Shown here one piece after another: positions 7,841-17,300 of a stretch of 63,610 bases of DNA. Where the stretch lies: NCBI GenBank assembly GCA_041494805.1, contig JBGQBN010000019.1, positions 1-63,610 on the forward strand. The letters run 5' to 3'. Each line of letters opens with the position of its first letter. The first letter of the stretch is position 1. The notes below the pieces were generated by a model, which saw only the letters and a list, made by a program, of their open reading frames with translations, had not been told where the DNA came from and made no database searches. The translations under genes were made by a program, and so were the position numbers. The stretch comes from JBGQBN01 sp041494805 (GTDB lineage: Bacteria; Acidobacteriota; Terriglobia; Terriglobales; Acidobacteriaceae).

Positions 7841-8083
7841 ATTTATCTCCTAGTCTGGTTCTCCCAGTCGGAGACGGTAGAAGCACGATGGCAGCCATTG
7901 GAAAATCGCTGATTCCACGATGCTTAGAGAAAGATCCGATCAGGAAGAGCGTGGCATGCGGGACACGGTGTGGTGGGACGGACACGTCTTGGCCCTGCAC
8001 GAGGGTAATCTCGCGATGTCCAGGCTTTGGATATAGCATTTCAGGCTAGACCTCGGTTTCTGAGTCCGCGAGTGAGGCTTGCC

Positions 8084-8659
8084 ATGCTCCAGAACACCAT
8101 GCGCCAGAACTACATGCTCCAGAGCTACAAAATCGCGATCCTTCTTAGTAGTTTGCTTAGTAATTTGTTGATGGGCACAGCCGGCTATGGCCAGTCGCTG
8201 GGTGACGTGGCCCGCCAGCAGCGCCAGAAGCAACAGGCAAAAAAAGCCGATGCTTCGCGCAAAGTTATTACGAACGAAGATATTCCCGAACATCCTGAGT
8301 CCGCGTCCGAGGCAGAAACAGCCTCTGGTACTTCCGGTAGTGACAGCGAAGGTGGGGACTCTTCTTTCCGATCCGCGTCCGAGGTGGCGAAGTCAGGGGA
8401 ACAGTGGAAGGCCGCGATACAGGCGCAGAAGAGTGCGATTGCAAACTTTCAGAGTCAGCTGGACAAGCTCAATGACTCCATCCATTTTGTCGAGGCCAAT
8501 CGCTACAGTAATGGTGTGCAGTACAACCAGCACCAGCTGAAAAAGAAGCAGGAAGCGGAGCGGGCGCAAAAGCAACTGGACGAACAGAAGAAAAAGCTTG
8601 CAGACATGCAGGAAACCGCGCGCAAAGCGGGGTTTGGCAGTTCGGTTTACGACCCGTAG
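8084..8659 (+). CDS. Secreted coiled-coil protein, unknown function
   Basis: The 191-aa product has an N-terminal signal sequence (about residues 1-34, ending GYGQS) and then SLGDVARQQRQKQ, a motif I associate with exported acidobacterial proteins. A Ser/Glu-rich linker follows, then a long coiled coil (about 100-180, heptads of Lys, Glu, Gln and Leu). I choose the ATG at 8084 because GAGG (8074-8077) precedes it by 6 nt; the upstream in-frame ATG at 8027 would add a non-signal leader. Probably periplasmic, role unknown. Confidence 0.7.
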   Translation: MLQNTMRQNYMLQSYKIAILLSSLLSNLLMGTAGYGQSLGDVARQQRQKQQAKKADASRKVITNEDIPEHPESASEAETASGTSGSDSEGGDSSFRSASEVAKSGEQWKAAIQAQKSAIANFQSQLDKLNDSIHFVEANRYSNGVQYNQHQLKKKQEAERAQKQLDEQKKKLADMQETARKAGFGSSVYDP

Positions 8660-8790
8660 GGTTTTGCTCCACTTGGACGGGCGAGTCGCCCGCCCCCACA
8701 CGATCAGAATCAGTCACCCTCACTGGAAATCTTCACGTTGCATGCGATCTGAGCGCAGTTTATAGTCGGCGTGCTGCTCCGGAGCATGCC

Positions 8791-9144
8791 ATGAGACATC
8801 TCCTGAATTGGGCGCTAAGCGCGCTCGCCGTCTGGATCGTCGCCCACGTAATTTCCGGCTTTCATGTGAGCGGGCCGGTGGCGGCGCTGATTGCCGCGCT
8901 GGTAATCGGCTTCGTGAATGCCACACTGGGCATGTTCCTGAAGATCGTTACCTTTCCTCTGACTTTACTTTCGCTGGGGATTTTCTGGTTGGTTATCAAC
9001 GCTGCCATGATTGAGCTGGCTTCGGCCATTGTGCCGGGCTTCCATGTGGACACGTTTGCGGCGGCGTTCTGGGGAGCGATTGTACTGAGTCTGGTCAACA
9101 TGTTCTTCCGCTGGCTGGTGGGGGCGGGCAAAGAGCGGGGCTAG
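8791..9144 (+). CDS. YvlD/phage-holin-4 family small membrane protein
   Basis: The 117-aa protein has four hydrophobic segments with the family landmarks NWALSALAVWIV, GFVNATLGMFLKIVTFPLTLLSLGIFWLVINA and a closing segment with LVNMFFRW. The family (Mycobacterial four-TM phage holin, YvlD-like) is widespread on bacterial chromosomes and is not evidence for a prophage. Its molecular role is unsettled. GGAG precedes the ATG by about 6 nt. Confidence 0.85.
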   Translation: MRHLLNWALSALAVWIVAHVISGFHVSGPVAALIAALVIGFVNATLGMFLKIVTFPLTLLSLGIFWLVINAAMIELASAIVPGFHVDTFAAAFWGAIVLSLVNMFFRWLVGAGKERG

Positions 9145-9243
9145 GGAGCACTCAGCATGCAGCGCGGGGCAGTTCGTTCGGAGCCCGCGCTTCCATTCAA
9201 CGCGCGGGGCTATAAGCACGCCGAAATTTCTCAGGAGAACCTA

Positions 9244-10440
9244 ATGGCGATCACACGGAGAGATGCGATTGTGTCTGCGGGTGCACTGGCGGCGGCCAGG
9301 ATGTTTGTGGTTTCAGTGCAAGGCCAGAGCAGTGCGGGGAAAGAGGCATCGGTCGCGATGTCCGGCGGCGTTGAACCTGCGTGCCTGACGGATTTTGAGC
9401 CACTGGCGCAAGAGCGGATGTCCCACATGGCGTGGGAATATATCAACAGCGCCGCAGCCGATGAACTCACTGTGCGCTGGAACCGGGAGGCTTACCAGCG
9501 GATCCGGCTCAAACCGCGCGTTCTGGTGGATGTTTCGGAGCTGGACACGCGGGTCACGCTGTTCGGGCAGGAACATGCCTTCCCTATCCTGCTTGCACCC
9601 ACGGCTTACCACAGGCTGGCCCACCCGGATGGCGAGCTGGCCACGGCGCGAGGTGCGGGCGCGGCCGGAGCGACCATGGTGATCAGCTCGTTTGCGACCA
9701 CCGGGGTGGAAGACATTGCCCACGTTGCAAAGAGTCCTTTGTGGTTCCAGCTTTATGCTCAGACTGATCATGGCTTCACGCGGGATCTGGTGCAGCGTGC
9801 CGAAGCTGCCGGGTGTCGCGCTCTGTGTCTTACCGTGGATACGCCCGTGGCCGGGGCGCGTAACCGCGAGGCACGGGTCGATTTTGAATTGCCGCCGGGA
9901 TTGAGTCTGCCCAACTTAAGGGGACTTAAGGCAGCCAGTGGCGGGGCGAGCCATCGTCCGGCGGAGCTGGAAATATTCAGCAGCATTCTAGATCCGGCTT
10001 TGAGCTGGAAGGACATCGAATGGCTGCGGTCGTTCGCCAGGATTCCGTTGCTGGTGAAGGGCGTGCTCAATCCGGAGGATGCGGACCGCGCGGTCAAGGC
10101 CGGGGTCGCGGGCATCGTTGTTTCTAATCATGGCGGGCGAAATCTGGATACGGTGCCGGCCACTGCAGACGCCCTGCCGTTGGTCGCGGAGAAGGTGGCG
10201 GGCCGGGTGCCGATTCTCGTAGATGGCGGCATCCGGCGCGGAACCGATGTGCTCAAGGCGCTGGCACTGGGAGCGAACGCCGTGCTGATTGGCCGACCCT
10301 ACCTCTACGGGCTGGGCGCGGGTGGCGAGGCTGGGGTCACGAAGGTGGTCAATATTCTGCGCCGCGAATTTGAGATGGCTATGGCGCTGACGGGAAGAAC
10401 CAGCATCGCTGGGATCGACCGATCTGTGCTTTGGTCGTAA
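9244..10440 (+). CDS. FMN-dependent alpha-hydroxy-acid oxidase/dehydrogenase with Tat-type signal
   Basis: The 398-aa enzyme belongs to the lactate/glycolate/mandelate oxidising FMN family: it removes two electrons from a 2-hydroxy acid to give a 2-oxo acid. Seen: LLAPTAYHRLAHPDGE, LYAQTDHGFTRDLVQRAEAAG, TVDTPVAGARNRE, FMN-binding lysine in LLVKGVL (about 271), catalytic His in SNHGGRNLD (about 296) and phosphate site LVDGGIRRGTDVLKAL. The N-terminus ITRRDAIVSAGALAAA is a twin-arginine-type leader, so a folded, FMN-loaded periplasmic enzyme is likely. AGGAG at 9233-9237 fixes the start at 9244. The exact substrate cannot be told. Confidence 0.87.
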   Translation: MAITRRDAIVSAGALAAARMFVVSVQGQSSAGKEASVAMSGGVEPACLTDFEPLAQERMSHMAWEYINSAAADELTVRWNREAYQRIRLKPRVLVDVSELDTRVTLFGQEHAFPILLAPTAYHRLAHPDGELATARGAGAAGATMVISSFATTGVEDIAHVAKSPLWFQLYAQTDHGFTRDLVQRAEAAGCRALCLTVDTPVAGARNREARVDFELPPGLSLPNLRGLKAASGGASHRPAELEIFSSILDPALSWKDIEWLRSFARIPLLVKGVLNPEDADRAVKAGVAGIVVSNHGGRNLDTVPATADALPLVAEKVAGRVPILVDGGIRRGTDVLKALALGANAVLIGRPYLYGLGAGGEAGVTKVVNILRREFEMAMALTGRTSIAGIDRSVLWS

Positions 10441-10461
10441 GTCCAGGCTATCGAGAAACAT

Positions 10462-11319
10462 TCAGGTCTCAGTGGCTGGATTCTTTCGCGGTTTCATCGC
10501 CTCCCACTCCTGGTCGGTGAGAAGGCGTCCCAACGACGTGAACTCACCGGCGCCCTGAAGCCATTCTCCTCCGTCCATCACGACGACCTCACCGTTGATG
10601 TAGCCGGAGCCGTCGCTTACCAGGAATGCGGCGAGGTTGGCGAATTCTTCTACTGTGCCAAAACGACGTAGAGGATTGCGCTCGAGGGCGAACTTCTCCA
10701 GTTCGGGACGAGGTAGCAGGCGGGAGAACGCTCCTTCGGTGGGAATCGGGCCGGGGGCGATCGCGTTCATGCGGATGCTTCGATTGCCCCATTCCACAGC
10801 CAGGCTGCGAGTGAGTGCTTCCACTCCGGCTTTGGAGACAGCGGAGGGAACCACGTAGGCGGAGCCTGTCCTGGTGTATGTGGTCGTGATGTTCAAGACA
10901 ACGGCGGGGTGCTTGGCCTTGAGCCAGCGGCGTCCGCAGGCCATGGTGACGTTGATCGTGCCGACGAGCACGATGCCGATGACCGCTTCAAAGGCGCGAG
11001 GGGAGAGTTCTTCGGTTCGGGCCAGGAAATTTCCGGCGGCGTTGTTGACCAGGATGTCGAGTGGGCCTTCTTTCCAGATGGCTTCGATCATTTCTTCCAC
11101 GGCCTGCGCGTTCCTGACGTCGCACGGGAATGAGTGGATGGTGGCTTTCGTCGCGCGGCCTAGTTCGGCTTCGGTTTCTTTCAGGACTTCTTTGCGGCGG
11201 CCACAAATGTAGACCGTGGCGCCGAGTTCCAGGAAACGCCTAGCCGTGCCCTTGCCCAGGCCGGTGCCACCGCCGGTTATGAGAACGCGTTTATCGTGCA
11301 GCAGATTGTTTTGGAACAT
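10462..11319 (-). CDS. 2,4-dienoyl-CoA-reductase-like short-chain dehydrogenase
   Basis: The 285-aa SDR has the nucleotide-binding motif GGGTGLGKG (about 16-24), CGRR after the second strand (NADPH preference), and NNAAGNFLA. The catalytic region reads VVPSAVSKAGVEAL: the usual Tyr of YxxxK is a Ser, as in mammalian and bacterial SDR-type 2,4-dienoyl-CoA reductases. It would reduce unsaturated acyl-CoA during beta-oxidation. I choose ATG at 11317-11319; the longer frame upstream is Pro/Ser-rich and runs into a repeat. Confidence 0.82.
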   Translation of the reverse strand: MFQNNLLHDKRVLITGGGTGLGKGTARRFLELGATVYICGRRKEVLKETEAELGRATKATIHSFPCDVRNAQAVEEMIEAIWKEGPLDILVNNAAGNFLARTEELSPRAFEAVIGIVLVGTINVTMACGRRWLKAKHPAVVLNITTTYTRTGSAYVVPSAVSKAGVEALTRSLAVEWGNRSIRMNAIAPGPIPTEGAFSRLLPRPELEKFALERNPLRRFGTVEEFANLAAFLVSDGSGYINGEVVVMDGGEWLQGAGEFTSLGRLLTDQEWEAMKPRKNPATET

Positions 11320-11396
11320 CGGGTCCGCCTTGATCGAATGACTTAGGGTGATTGTAACGGGCGATTGCTCTGCGTAGGATCGGTTCTTCGGTGGGA

Positions 11397-11418
11397 GCGG
11401 GGGCAGGGATGCCCCCGC
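11397..11418. repeat. Intergenic palindrome with GGGA loop
   Basis: GCGGGGGCA (11397-11405), GGGA, TGCCCCCGC (11410-11418): a perfect 9-bp stem. It is followed by the segment TTCGACTCCGCTCAGGGCAG, which looks like part of a dispersed repeat. It sits between the minus-strand SDR start and the stop of the FGE-like gene and has no T-run. Confidence 0.6.
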
Positions 11419-11465
11419 CACAGCCGGCGGGACCCTTCGACTCCGCTCAGGGCAGGCAGCCGGCG

Positions 11466-12170
11466 CTACGGGTCACACGCCACGCGGAAACCGTAGTCGG
11501 CGTAGTGGAATTCGGGAGGGATGCTGGAGCGGGCGGCGCAGCGTGTGACTTTGATGTGGTGGCGCCAGGAGCCTCCCCGGGAAACGCGGCGCTTGCCTGC
11601 TTGTGGGCCGCGTGGGTTGCGTTCGGGAGAAATGGCGTAGTAGTCGGGTTGGTAGCAATCGCTGCACCACTCGTGCACGTTTTCGCAGATGTCATACAGG
11701 CCGAATGCATTGGGCGCGTATCGTGCTACCGGCTCGGAGCCGGTCTTCCAGCGCTTCTGGTAATCGGGAAGGGATTCAGGCGGGGCGTCACCCCAGGGGA
11801 AAAGTTTGCCTTCGGCTCCGCTGCGGGCGGCGCGCTCCCACTCGGCCTCTGTGGGCAGGCGATAATTGCGACCGGTGCTGGTGCTGAGCCACTCGCAGTA
11901 TTTCACGGCTTCGAACCACGAGACTGCGACTACCGGCTGGTCGGGATGATTGAAGTTGGGATCGTCCCAGAAGGGTGGTGGGGTAATCCCTGTGGCGCGG
12001 AGAAAACTCGCGTAGTCGGCATTGGTTACCTGGCGGGGGGCGAGTAGAAAGCCATCTACCCAGACGCGATGGACAGGACGTTCGTTGTCTTGACCGGTGT
12101 CGGAGCCCATGGAGAACCAGCCTTTGGGGATTTCGACGAGGGTGGGCTCGGGTTGGGGATCTGCGGGCAT
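11466..12170 (-). CDS. Formylglycine-generating-enzyme-like (SUMF1/FGE-sulfatase fold) protein, probably not a sulfatase maturase
   Basis: The 234-aa protein shows the whole fold: PKGWFSMGSDTGQDNERPVH, VTNADYASFL, PVVAVSWFEAVKYCEWLS, RLPTEAEWERAARSG, LYDICENVHEWCSD, VSRGGSW and TRCAARSSIPPEFHYADYGFRVA. In true FGE two cysteines five residues apart near the C-terminus bind copper and do the chemistry. Here only the second remains (RCAARS); the first position is Ile. That argues for a C-type-lectin-like or other role, as in many bacterial paralogues. No sulfatase gene is nearby. No signal peptide is seen. Confidence 0.82.
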   Translation of the reverse strand: MPADPQPEPTLVEIPKGWFSMGSDTGQDNERPVHRVWVDGFLLAPRQVTNADYASFLRATGITPPPFWDDPNFNHPDQPVVAVSWFEAVKYCEWLSTSTGRNYRLPTEAEWERAARSGAEGKLFPWGDAPPESLPDYQKRWKTGSEPVARYAPNAFGLYDICENVHEWCSDCYQPDYYAISPERNPRGPQAGKRRVSRGGSWRHHIKVTRCAARSSIPPEFHYADYGFRVACDP

Positions 12171-12200
12171 CAGTCGTCAGGATAAACCACGATGCTCTTT

Positions 12201-12238
12201 CGAGCTGCGCTCGGCGGGACAGGTGAGGCACCTGTCCC
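12201..12238. repeat. Dispersed repeat: CGAGCTGCGCTCG plus 10-bp palindrome
   Basis: CGAGCTGCGCTCG (12201-12213) is followed by GGGACAGGTG (12216-12225), AGG and CACCTGTCCC (12229-12238). The first 13 bases recur at 63585-63597. It sits 28 nt beyond the stop of thiE and could weakly end that transcript, but there is no T-run. Confidence 0.6.
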
Positions 12239-12266
12239 TACGTGGTTCGTGCAGGGTTCCCTTGGG

Positions 12267-12914
12267 CTAGGGGCGGAGTTTCGAAACTACCGTCGCTATG
12301 TCGTTTTCCTGAAATATCCTGATGCCGGCGATGCCGGCGGCGCCAGCCTGGAGGCAGGCGCCGGCATTCTCCACTGTTATGCCGCCTAGAGCTAGCACGG
12401 GAATTTTCGTCTGGCTGGCTTCGTGCAGGGCGTCGAGACCGCGGGCGTTTGCTGCGTTCTTTTTCTCGAACACGGGAGCAAAGACGGTGAAATCGGCGCC
12501 TTCGGCAGCCGCGCGAGCAACCTCGGCTGGAGAGTGGCAGGAGACTCCAACTGTCGCGCGTGCGGGGGCGCCCGGGCCACACTTCCAGAGGGCGTGCACG
12601 TCGCTGGGGGAGACGTCTTGGGAGCGCAGATGCACGCCGTCGGCGCCGCTGGCGATGGCGACGTCAGTGCGGGAGTTGATTAGAACGGCAGTTCCCGGTT
12701 GCCGGTTCCCGGTGCTCAGTTGATTCTCTTGAACTGCGCGGACGGCGGCGCGGGCTAGGGACTCCAGTTCACGGAGGGGAATATCTTTCTCGCGCAACTG
12801 GATGTAATCCACACCGGCGCGGGCGGCCTCGGCAATCTTGTCCAGGAGGCGACGGCGGCGGGCGGCTTCGTCGCCGGGAAACTGGGTGCGGTCGGTGATG
12901 TAATAAAGAAGCAA
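12267..12914 (-). CDS. thiE: Thiamine-phosphate synthase
   Basis: ThiE joins hydroxymethylpyrimidine pyrophosphate and hydroxyethylthiazole phosphate into thiamine phosphate. The 215-aa protein has LLYYITDRTQF, VDYIQLREKD (about 36-44), the substrate loop VLINSRTDVAIASGADGVHL, VGVSCHSPAEVARA, FTVFAPVFEKKNA and IPVLALGGITVENA. It starts with TTG directly after the TAA of the upstream LOG-family gene (12915-12917), so translation is probably coupled. No other thiamine gene or TPP riboswitch is visible. A TenI-type thiazole tautomerase is the less likely alternative. Confidence 0.85.
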   Translation of the reverse strand: MLLYYITDRTQFPGDEAARRRRLLDKIAEAARAGVDYIQLREKDIPLRELESLARAAVRAVQENQLSTGNRQPGTAVLINSRTDVAIASGADGVHLRSQDVSPSDVHALWKCGPGAPARATVGVSCHSPAEVARAAAEGADFTVFAPVFEKKNAANARGLDALHEASQTKIPVLALGGITVENAGACLQAGAAGIAGIRIFQENDIATVVSKLRP

Positions 12915-13796
12915 TTACGGGTTCGTCTTGGCGATTTCGGGTAGTGTGGCTCCGGCGCGCTTGGGTTGCTCACCGAGATGGTATCGGGTCAGACCGTCGC
13001 GCAAGAATTCGAAGCCTTCCTGGGGTGAGTCCACCATCTTGAACAGATCAAGGTCCTCGGACGAGATGGTGCCGGCGTCCACCAGGGCCTGGAAGTTCAC
13101 CACCCGGTTCCAGTATTCGCGGCCGTAGATGACGACCAATATCTTCTTGGCCAGTTTTTGCGTCTGGGCCAGAGTGAGGATTTCGAATAATTCGTCCAGC
13201 GTTCCGTAGCCGCCGGGAAAGATCACCAGCGCTTTGGACAGGTAGGCGAACCAGAATTTGCGCATGAAGAAGTAGTGGAACTCGAAATTCAGCGAGGGCG
13301 TAATGTAGGGATTCGGGTTCTGCTCAAAAGGCAAATTTATATTCAGACCAATGGTCTTGCCACCGGCTTCGTGGGCGCCCAGGTTGGCGGCTTCCATGAT
13401 GCCGGGGCCGCCGCCGGTGGTGACGACGAAGCGCCGCCGCCGGGCGGGGATCTGGATGGACCACTTGGTGAGCAGGTAGGCCAGGCGGCGGGCATCTTCG
13501 TAGTAACGCGCGGTGTCCACAGCGGCCAGCGCCTGCTTCCGGCCGGTGGTGGGCTGGGCGGCGGATGCCGGGGAACTGATTCCATCCAGTTCCTTCAGAT
13601 TTTTCAGGGCGTCGGAGTGGTTGTGAAAGCGGGCTGAGCCGAAAAACACTACCGTGTCCTGGATCTGTTCCCGGCGGAAGCGCGCGAGTGGTTCACTGTA
13701 CTCGGCCAGCATGCGCAGGATGCGCCCATCCGGGCTCTTGAGAAAAGGTTCGTTCTGATAGGCCAGAGGGGCAGGCTTCATTTTACTTTCGCTCAT
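12915..13796 (-). CDS. LOG-family (TIGR00730) nucleotide phosphoribohydrolase-like protein
   Basis: The 293-aa protein has the two LOG signatures GGGPGIMEAAN (128-138) and PGGYGTLDE (194-202), plus FWFAYLSKALVIF and VVIYGREYW. Family members hydrolyse cytokinin riboside monophosphates or AMP-like nucleotides to free the base. It is longer than the usual 190 aa, with an N-terminal extension containing FFGSARFHNH, as in the larger bacterial LOG/YgdH-like group. It is followed without spacing by thiE. Confidence 0.85.
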   Translation of the reverse strand: MSESKMKPAPLAYQNEPFLKSPDGRILRMLAEYSEPLARFRREQIQDTVVFFGSARFHNHSDALKNLKELDGISSPASAAQPTTGRKQALAAVDTARYYEDARRLAYLLTKWSIQIPARRRRFVVTTGGGPGIMEAANLGAHEAGGKTIGLNINLPFEQNPNPYITPSLNFEFHYFFMRKFWFAYLSKALVIFPGGYGTLDELFEILTLAQTQKLAKKILVVIYGREYWNRVVNFQALVDAGTISSEDLDLFKMVDSPQEGFEFLRDGLTRYHLGEQPKRAGATLPEIAKTNP

Positions 13797-13895
13797 GATG
13801 GCGCTGTCTTTCCATGGACGGTGTAACGGTCAATGATCCAGCATACTCAAGGTAGAGACGGGGGAAAACTGCAATCAACACTCCTGGTGGTTACT

Positions 13896-14333
13896 TCAGG
13901 GTCTCTTGTCTTCGTGGTAGTGAACCGCTTCCCAGAATCCGATCCAGATGTCGAGTACTCCCAGGCCACTGCAGACGCCACGCACAAAACCGTTGGCTAC
14001 GAATTCGCGGAGCGCGGGGTAAGCCAACAGCAGATGGTTGTCGGTCCACTCGGGTCGCCAGGGCAGAATGACCAGAAACACACCTACGGTGGCGCAGACG
14101 AAGACGAACATCAACACCGAAAGCCGGCGAAGCCAGAGTTCGACACCGGCATAGCGGCTTCCTTCGGGCTGCAGCGCGGCGGTGGAACTGCCCGCCCCCT
14201 CCGAAGATGGCAGCTTTGCTCCGAGAGAACTGGGAGGAATCTGGTGCAGGGGGGAGTTGGGATCCGCCGTCAAGCTGCGCTCTCCAAGCTTGCCAGCGGT
14301 TTGGAAGCCCGGGGTTCCGCCGCGCACGCCCAT
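13896..14333 (-). CDS. Two-TM membrane protein, unknown function
   Basis: The 145-aa product has a polar N-terminus of about 65 residues, one clear membrane segment (about 68-91, LRRLSVLMFVFVCATVGVFLVI) and a second weaker one near FVRGVCSGLGVLDIWIGFW. It starts 29 nt after the stop of the large TPR gene on the same strand, so the two are probably cotranscribed. I do not recognise the family. Confidence 0.6.
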   Translation of the reverse strand: MGVRGGTPGFQTAGKLGERSLTADPNSPLHQIPPSSLGAKLPSSEGAGSSTAALQPEGSRYAGVELWLRRLSVLMFVFVCATVGVFLVILPWRPEWTDNHLLLAYPALREFVANGFVRGVCSGLGVLDIWIGFWEAVHYHEDKRP

Positions 14334-14362
14334 AGTTTCTGATGGAGACCCATCGGGTCATT

Positions 14363-17300
14363 CTACGACTTGAGGGCCTTAATGCGCTCGGACACATCAC
14401 GGTAGTCAATGTTGCTGCCGTACACCTCCATAAAATGAGTCAGCGCCGCAGGCTTGTTCGCGGCGGTTTCATAGGAGGTTGCCAGCTCGTAGTGCAAGGC
14501 AGTACGGGTTTCGGCGTCCAGCTCGGGCAGCTTCAATGCCTGTTCATACCAGCGGATGGCTGCTTCTGGGACGCCTTTATCGAGGAAACACTGGGCGAGC
14601 CAAGTGTAAGTCTGCATGACTTGCGGGAAGGAATGGCCCTGCTCCACGGCCTGGCATACTTTCTGCAACTCTCCGATAGCTTCGTCGAGCAACCCCATTT
14701 CGCGGAAAGCGACACCGAGGTTGTAATGCGTTTCAGGATCCTCGTCGGTGGTGGCGGCATCCTCTTCGAGTTCGTGTTTCAACTCTCCGAACATGTCGGC
14801 GAGGTCGACACCTGCTCCGGCATCGAACTTCGGAGTGGCGGCCGCGGCTGCGGGCGTCAGTGGCCGGATGGGCGTCGGCTGGTAAGTGAAAGTTGGAGAT
14901 GCAGCGGCCGGCTCCTTGGCCGTTGCCGGTGCGGCTGCGGCGCCGGTGGCGGACGGAACCGCTGCCTTGCTGGCTCGAGGAGCGCTCGCGGCTATGCCGA
15001 TTTCTGGTTGCGCTGATAACGGCTGGGGTTTTGCCTTGCGTTTGGGAGGAGCAGGTGGCTCGGCCTGCGGAGCAGGGGCTTCGGGAAGGAAACTGTCACC
15101 CAGCGAAGCTTCCAGGTCGGCCACAAACTCGCCCAGTGCACCGGCCTGGGCTGGCTCGGCGGTGGCTTGGGCGTATTCCACGGTCTCGGGTTCGGGTTGT
15201 GGCTTCGCGGCGGCGGGAACTTTTCGGCTGGGAGGCGCGGGCGTGAAGCCTTCTCCTAGCGAAGATTCGAGATCGGAGACAAACTCATTCAGCGCGCCAG
15301 CCTTGGATTGAGGCGGCGCCTCTGCCGCTAGTGCTTCGGGAACAACTTCCACCTCTTCAATGGAGATTTCCTCGGCGGCTTCGGCAGCGGACGAAGCCTT
15401 CGCGGTGGCAGCCTCGATCTCTCCGCGCATCGCCGCCAGTTGGGCTGCGCCCGGTTTCAGCTGCTCCAGCTTGGCCATGGCGGTGCGGGCCTGTTCGCCC
15501 ATGGAATGCGCCAGGTAAAAACGGATCTCTTCGATGGTCTCGGCGACGGCGGCTTCGCGACCCGCCCGCTTCTTATCAAGCGGCGTAACTTCAACCGCCT
15601 TATCCTCCCGGGCGGTAGCCGATGCAGGTTCCTCCGCAAGCGTGCCTTCCCACTCCGCGGAAAGATCTATTTCGGGCTCGCCAGCGGCGGGCTGGACGTC
15701 GAACTCCGCGTGCTCGGTTGGAGATGGCGCTTTCGTGGACGAGGCCGAAGCCGAAGCGTGGAAGAACAAACCACTCGCGGCCGCCGGTGGAGCAGAGGCG
15801 GGGGCGGAGTGGTCAACCGGCTCCGAGTAAACAACCGGCCCGGCAGGAGCATCGACTTCGGGTTCCACATGCAGCTCTACCAGTATGCCTTCGCTGGGTT
15901 CCGCCGAAGCGGCGGAAGCACGCTCCTCGTAGTTGCTGGCTAATTCGCCGTAGCGGGTGGCCTCATCAGGGTGTCCGGCATCGTGGTAGATGCTCTCCAG
16001 GGCGTGGCAGCAAACAGCAGCTTCCGCGAACCGGCCGGCCCGGGTGTGCAGGGCGGCTAGACGCTGGTTCAGGCGCAAATCTTGAGGTGCTTTGGGCAGC
16101 ACGGAGAGCAAAGGTCCGAGAGCCTTGGCCGGCATGTTGTACGAAACGAAAAGCTCGGCATCGGTGAGTGCGGCGCGGACCGCAAGCGCGACATCATCGG
16201 CATAACGTTGGTCGACGAAAGGAGCGGTGGCTTCCAGTTCATCCACCATGACCGCGCCTTCTTCCGCGGTGATGAGCCGCGAACCGGATGTTCCTCCCAG
16301 CCGGGCAGCGACTTGCTGGTAATTGCGCGTGTGCAGCTGGTTCTCTGGCTCCAGTTGAGTCAGCTTCAGGTAGTAATCGCGGGCTTTTTCAAGTTCACCT
16401 GACTGGACGTAGGCGTGAGCCAAAAGCTCGTAGACCTCGGTAACGTGAGTGGTCTCTCCTGCCTTGACGAGGAGTTCGAGCAGGGTTTCGAGGGCGGGTG
16501 CGTTCTCGCGCACGTGGCCGATGATCGAATGCAGGCTCTCCAAGGCTTTCGCGGCGTCGGTGGCCAGCAGGCGATCGGAGTATTGCCGGTACACCTGGAG
16601 CGCATCTTCGAAATGGCCTGCAGCCATCAGGGCATCGGCATAGCCGGTGATGGCGCCGGTGTCGTTGTGAACCGAGAATAACTTTGCGGCCAGAGTTCCG
16701 GCCTCGGGCAAGCGGCCGGTCTGTAAATAGGCCTGCAACAAGGTGCGTAATCCATCCGGATGGCTATCGAGGTCGGCAACCTTCTCCAGATGTTTGATGC
16801 CAGCGGCAACATCGCCCGACTCGAGTGCATTGCGACCCCGGAGCAGCAGCGCGTAGCTGTTGCCGGGATCGAGAGTGAGCATGCGCTGCAGGATATCCTC
16901 GGCCGCAGCCAGGGAGCCGCGGGACCGGAGGCTTTCGGCGGCGGAGGAGAAGATTTGCCAGGCTTCCGTCTTCTTACCCAGCCGGATGTAAACCTCGGCC
17001 AGGCGCATGCGCATAGCCACATTTTCCGGATCCATTTCCAGAGTTTTCTGGAAAATACGGACAGCCTGTTCCAGTTCACCGGCGCGCAGGAATTCTTCCG
17101 CGACCTGCAAGTACTGGGCACGCGCGTCATTGAACAGCCCCTGCTGGGTGTAGAGCTCCGCCAGGCGGAGCACGCTTTCGAGCGAAGCCTTGAGTTTGCT
17201 GAGCTTCTTGTACATGGCGATGGCCTTGACCGTGAAGCCTTGGGCGGCATAGGCATCGCCAACGCTCTTGAAGCGCTCAATGGCCTTATCGCTCTGGCCA

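Noticed and set aside
8791..9144. Prophage holin
   Set aside because: The family name contains phage holin, but there are no other phage genes and YvlD-like proteins are ordinary chromosomal membrane proteins.
10441..10461. Terminator between the convergent hydroxyacid oxidase and SDR genes
   Set aside because: The 21-nt gap holds no stem with a T-run.
12267..13895. TPP riboswitch upstream of thiE
   Set aside because: thiE follows the LOG gene directly and neither the junction nor the region before the LOG gene (13797-13895) shows the conserved CUGAGA/ACCUGAU parts.
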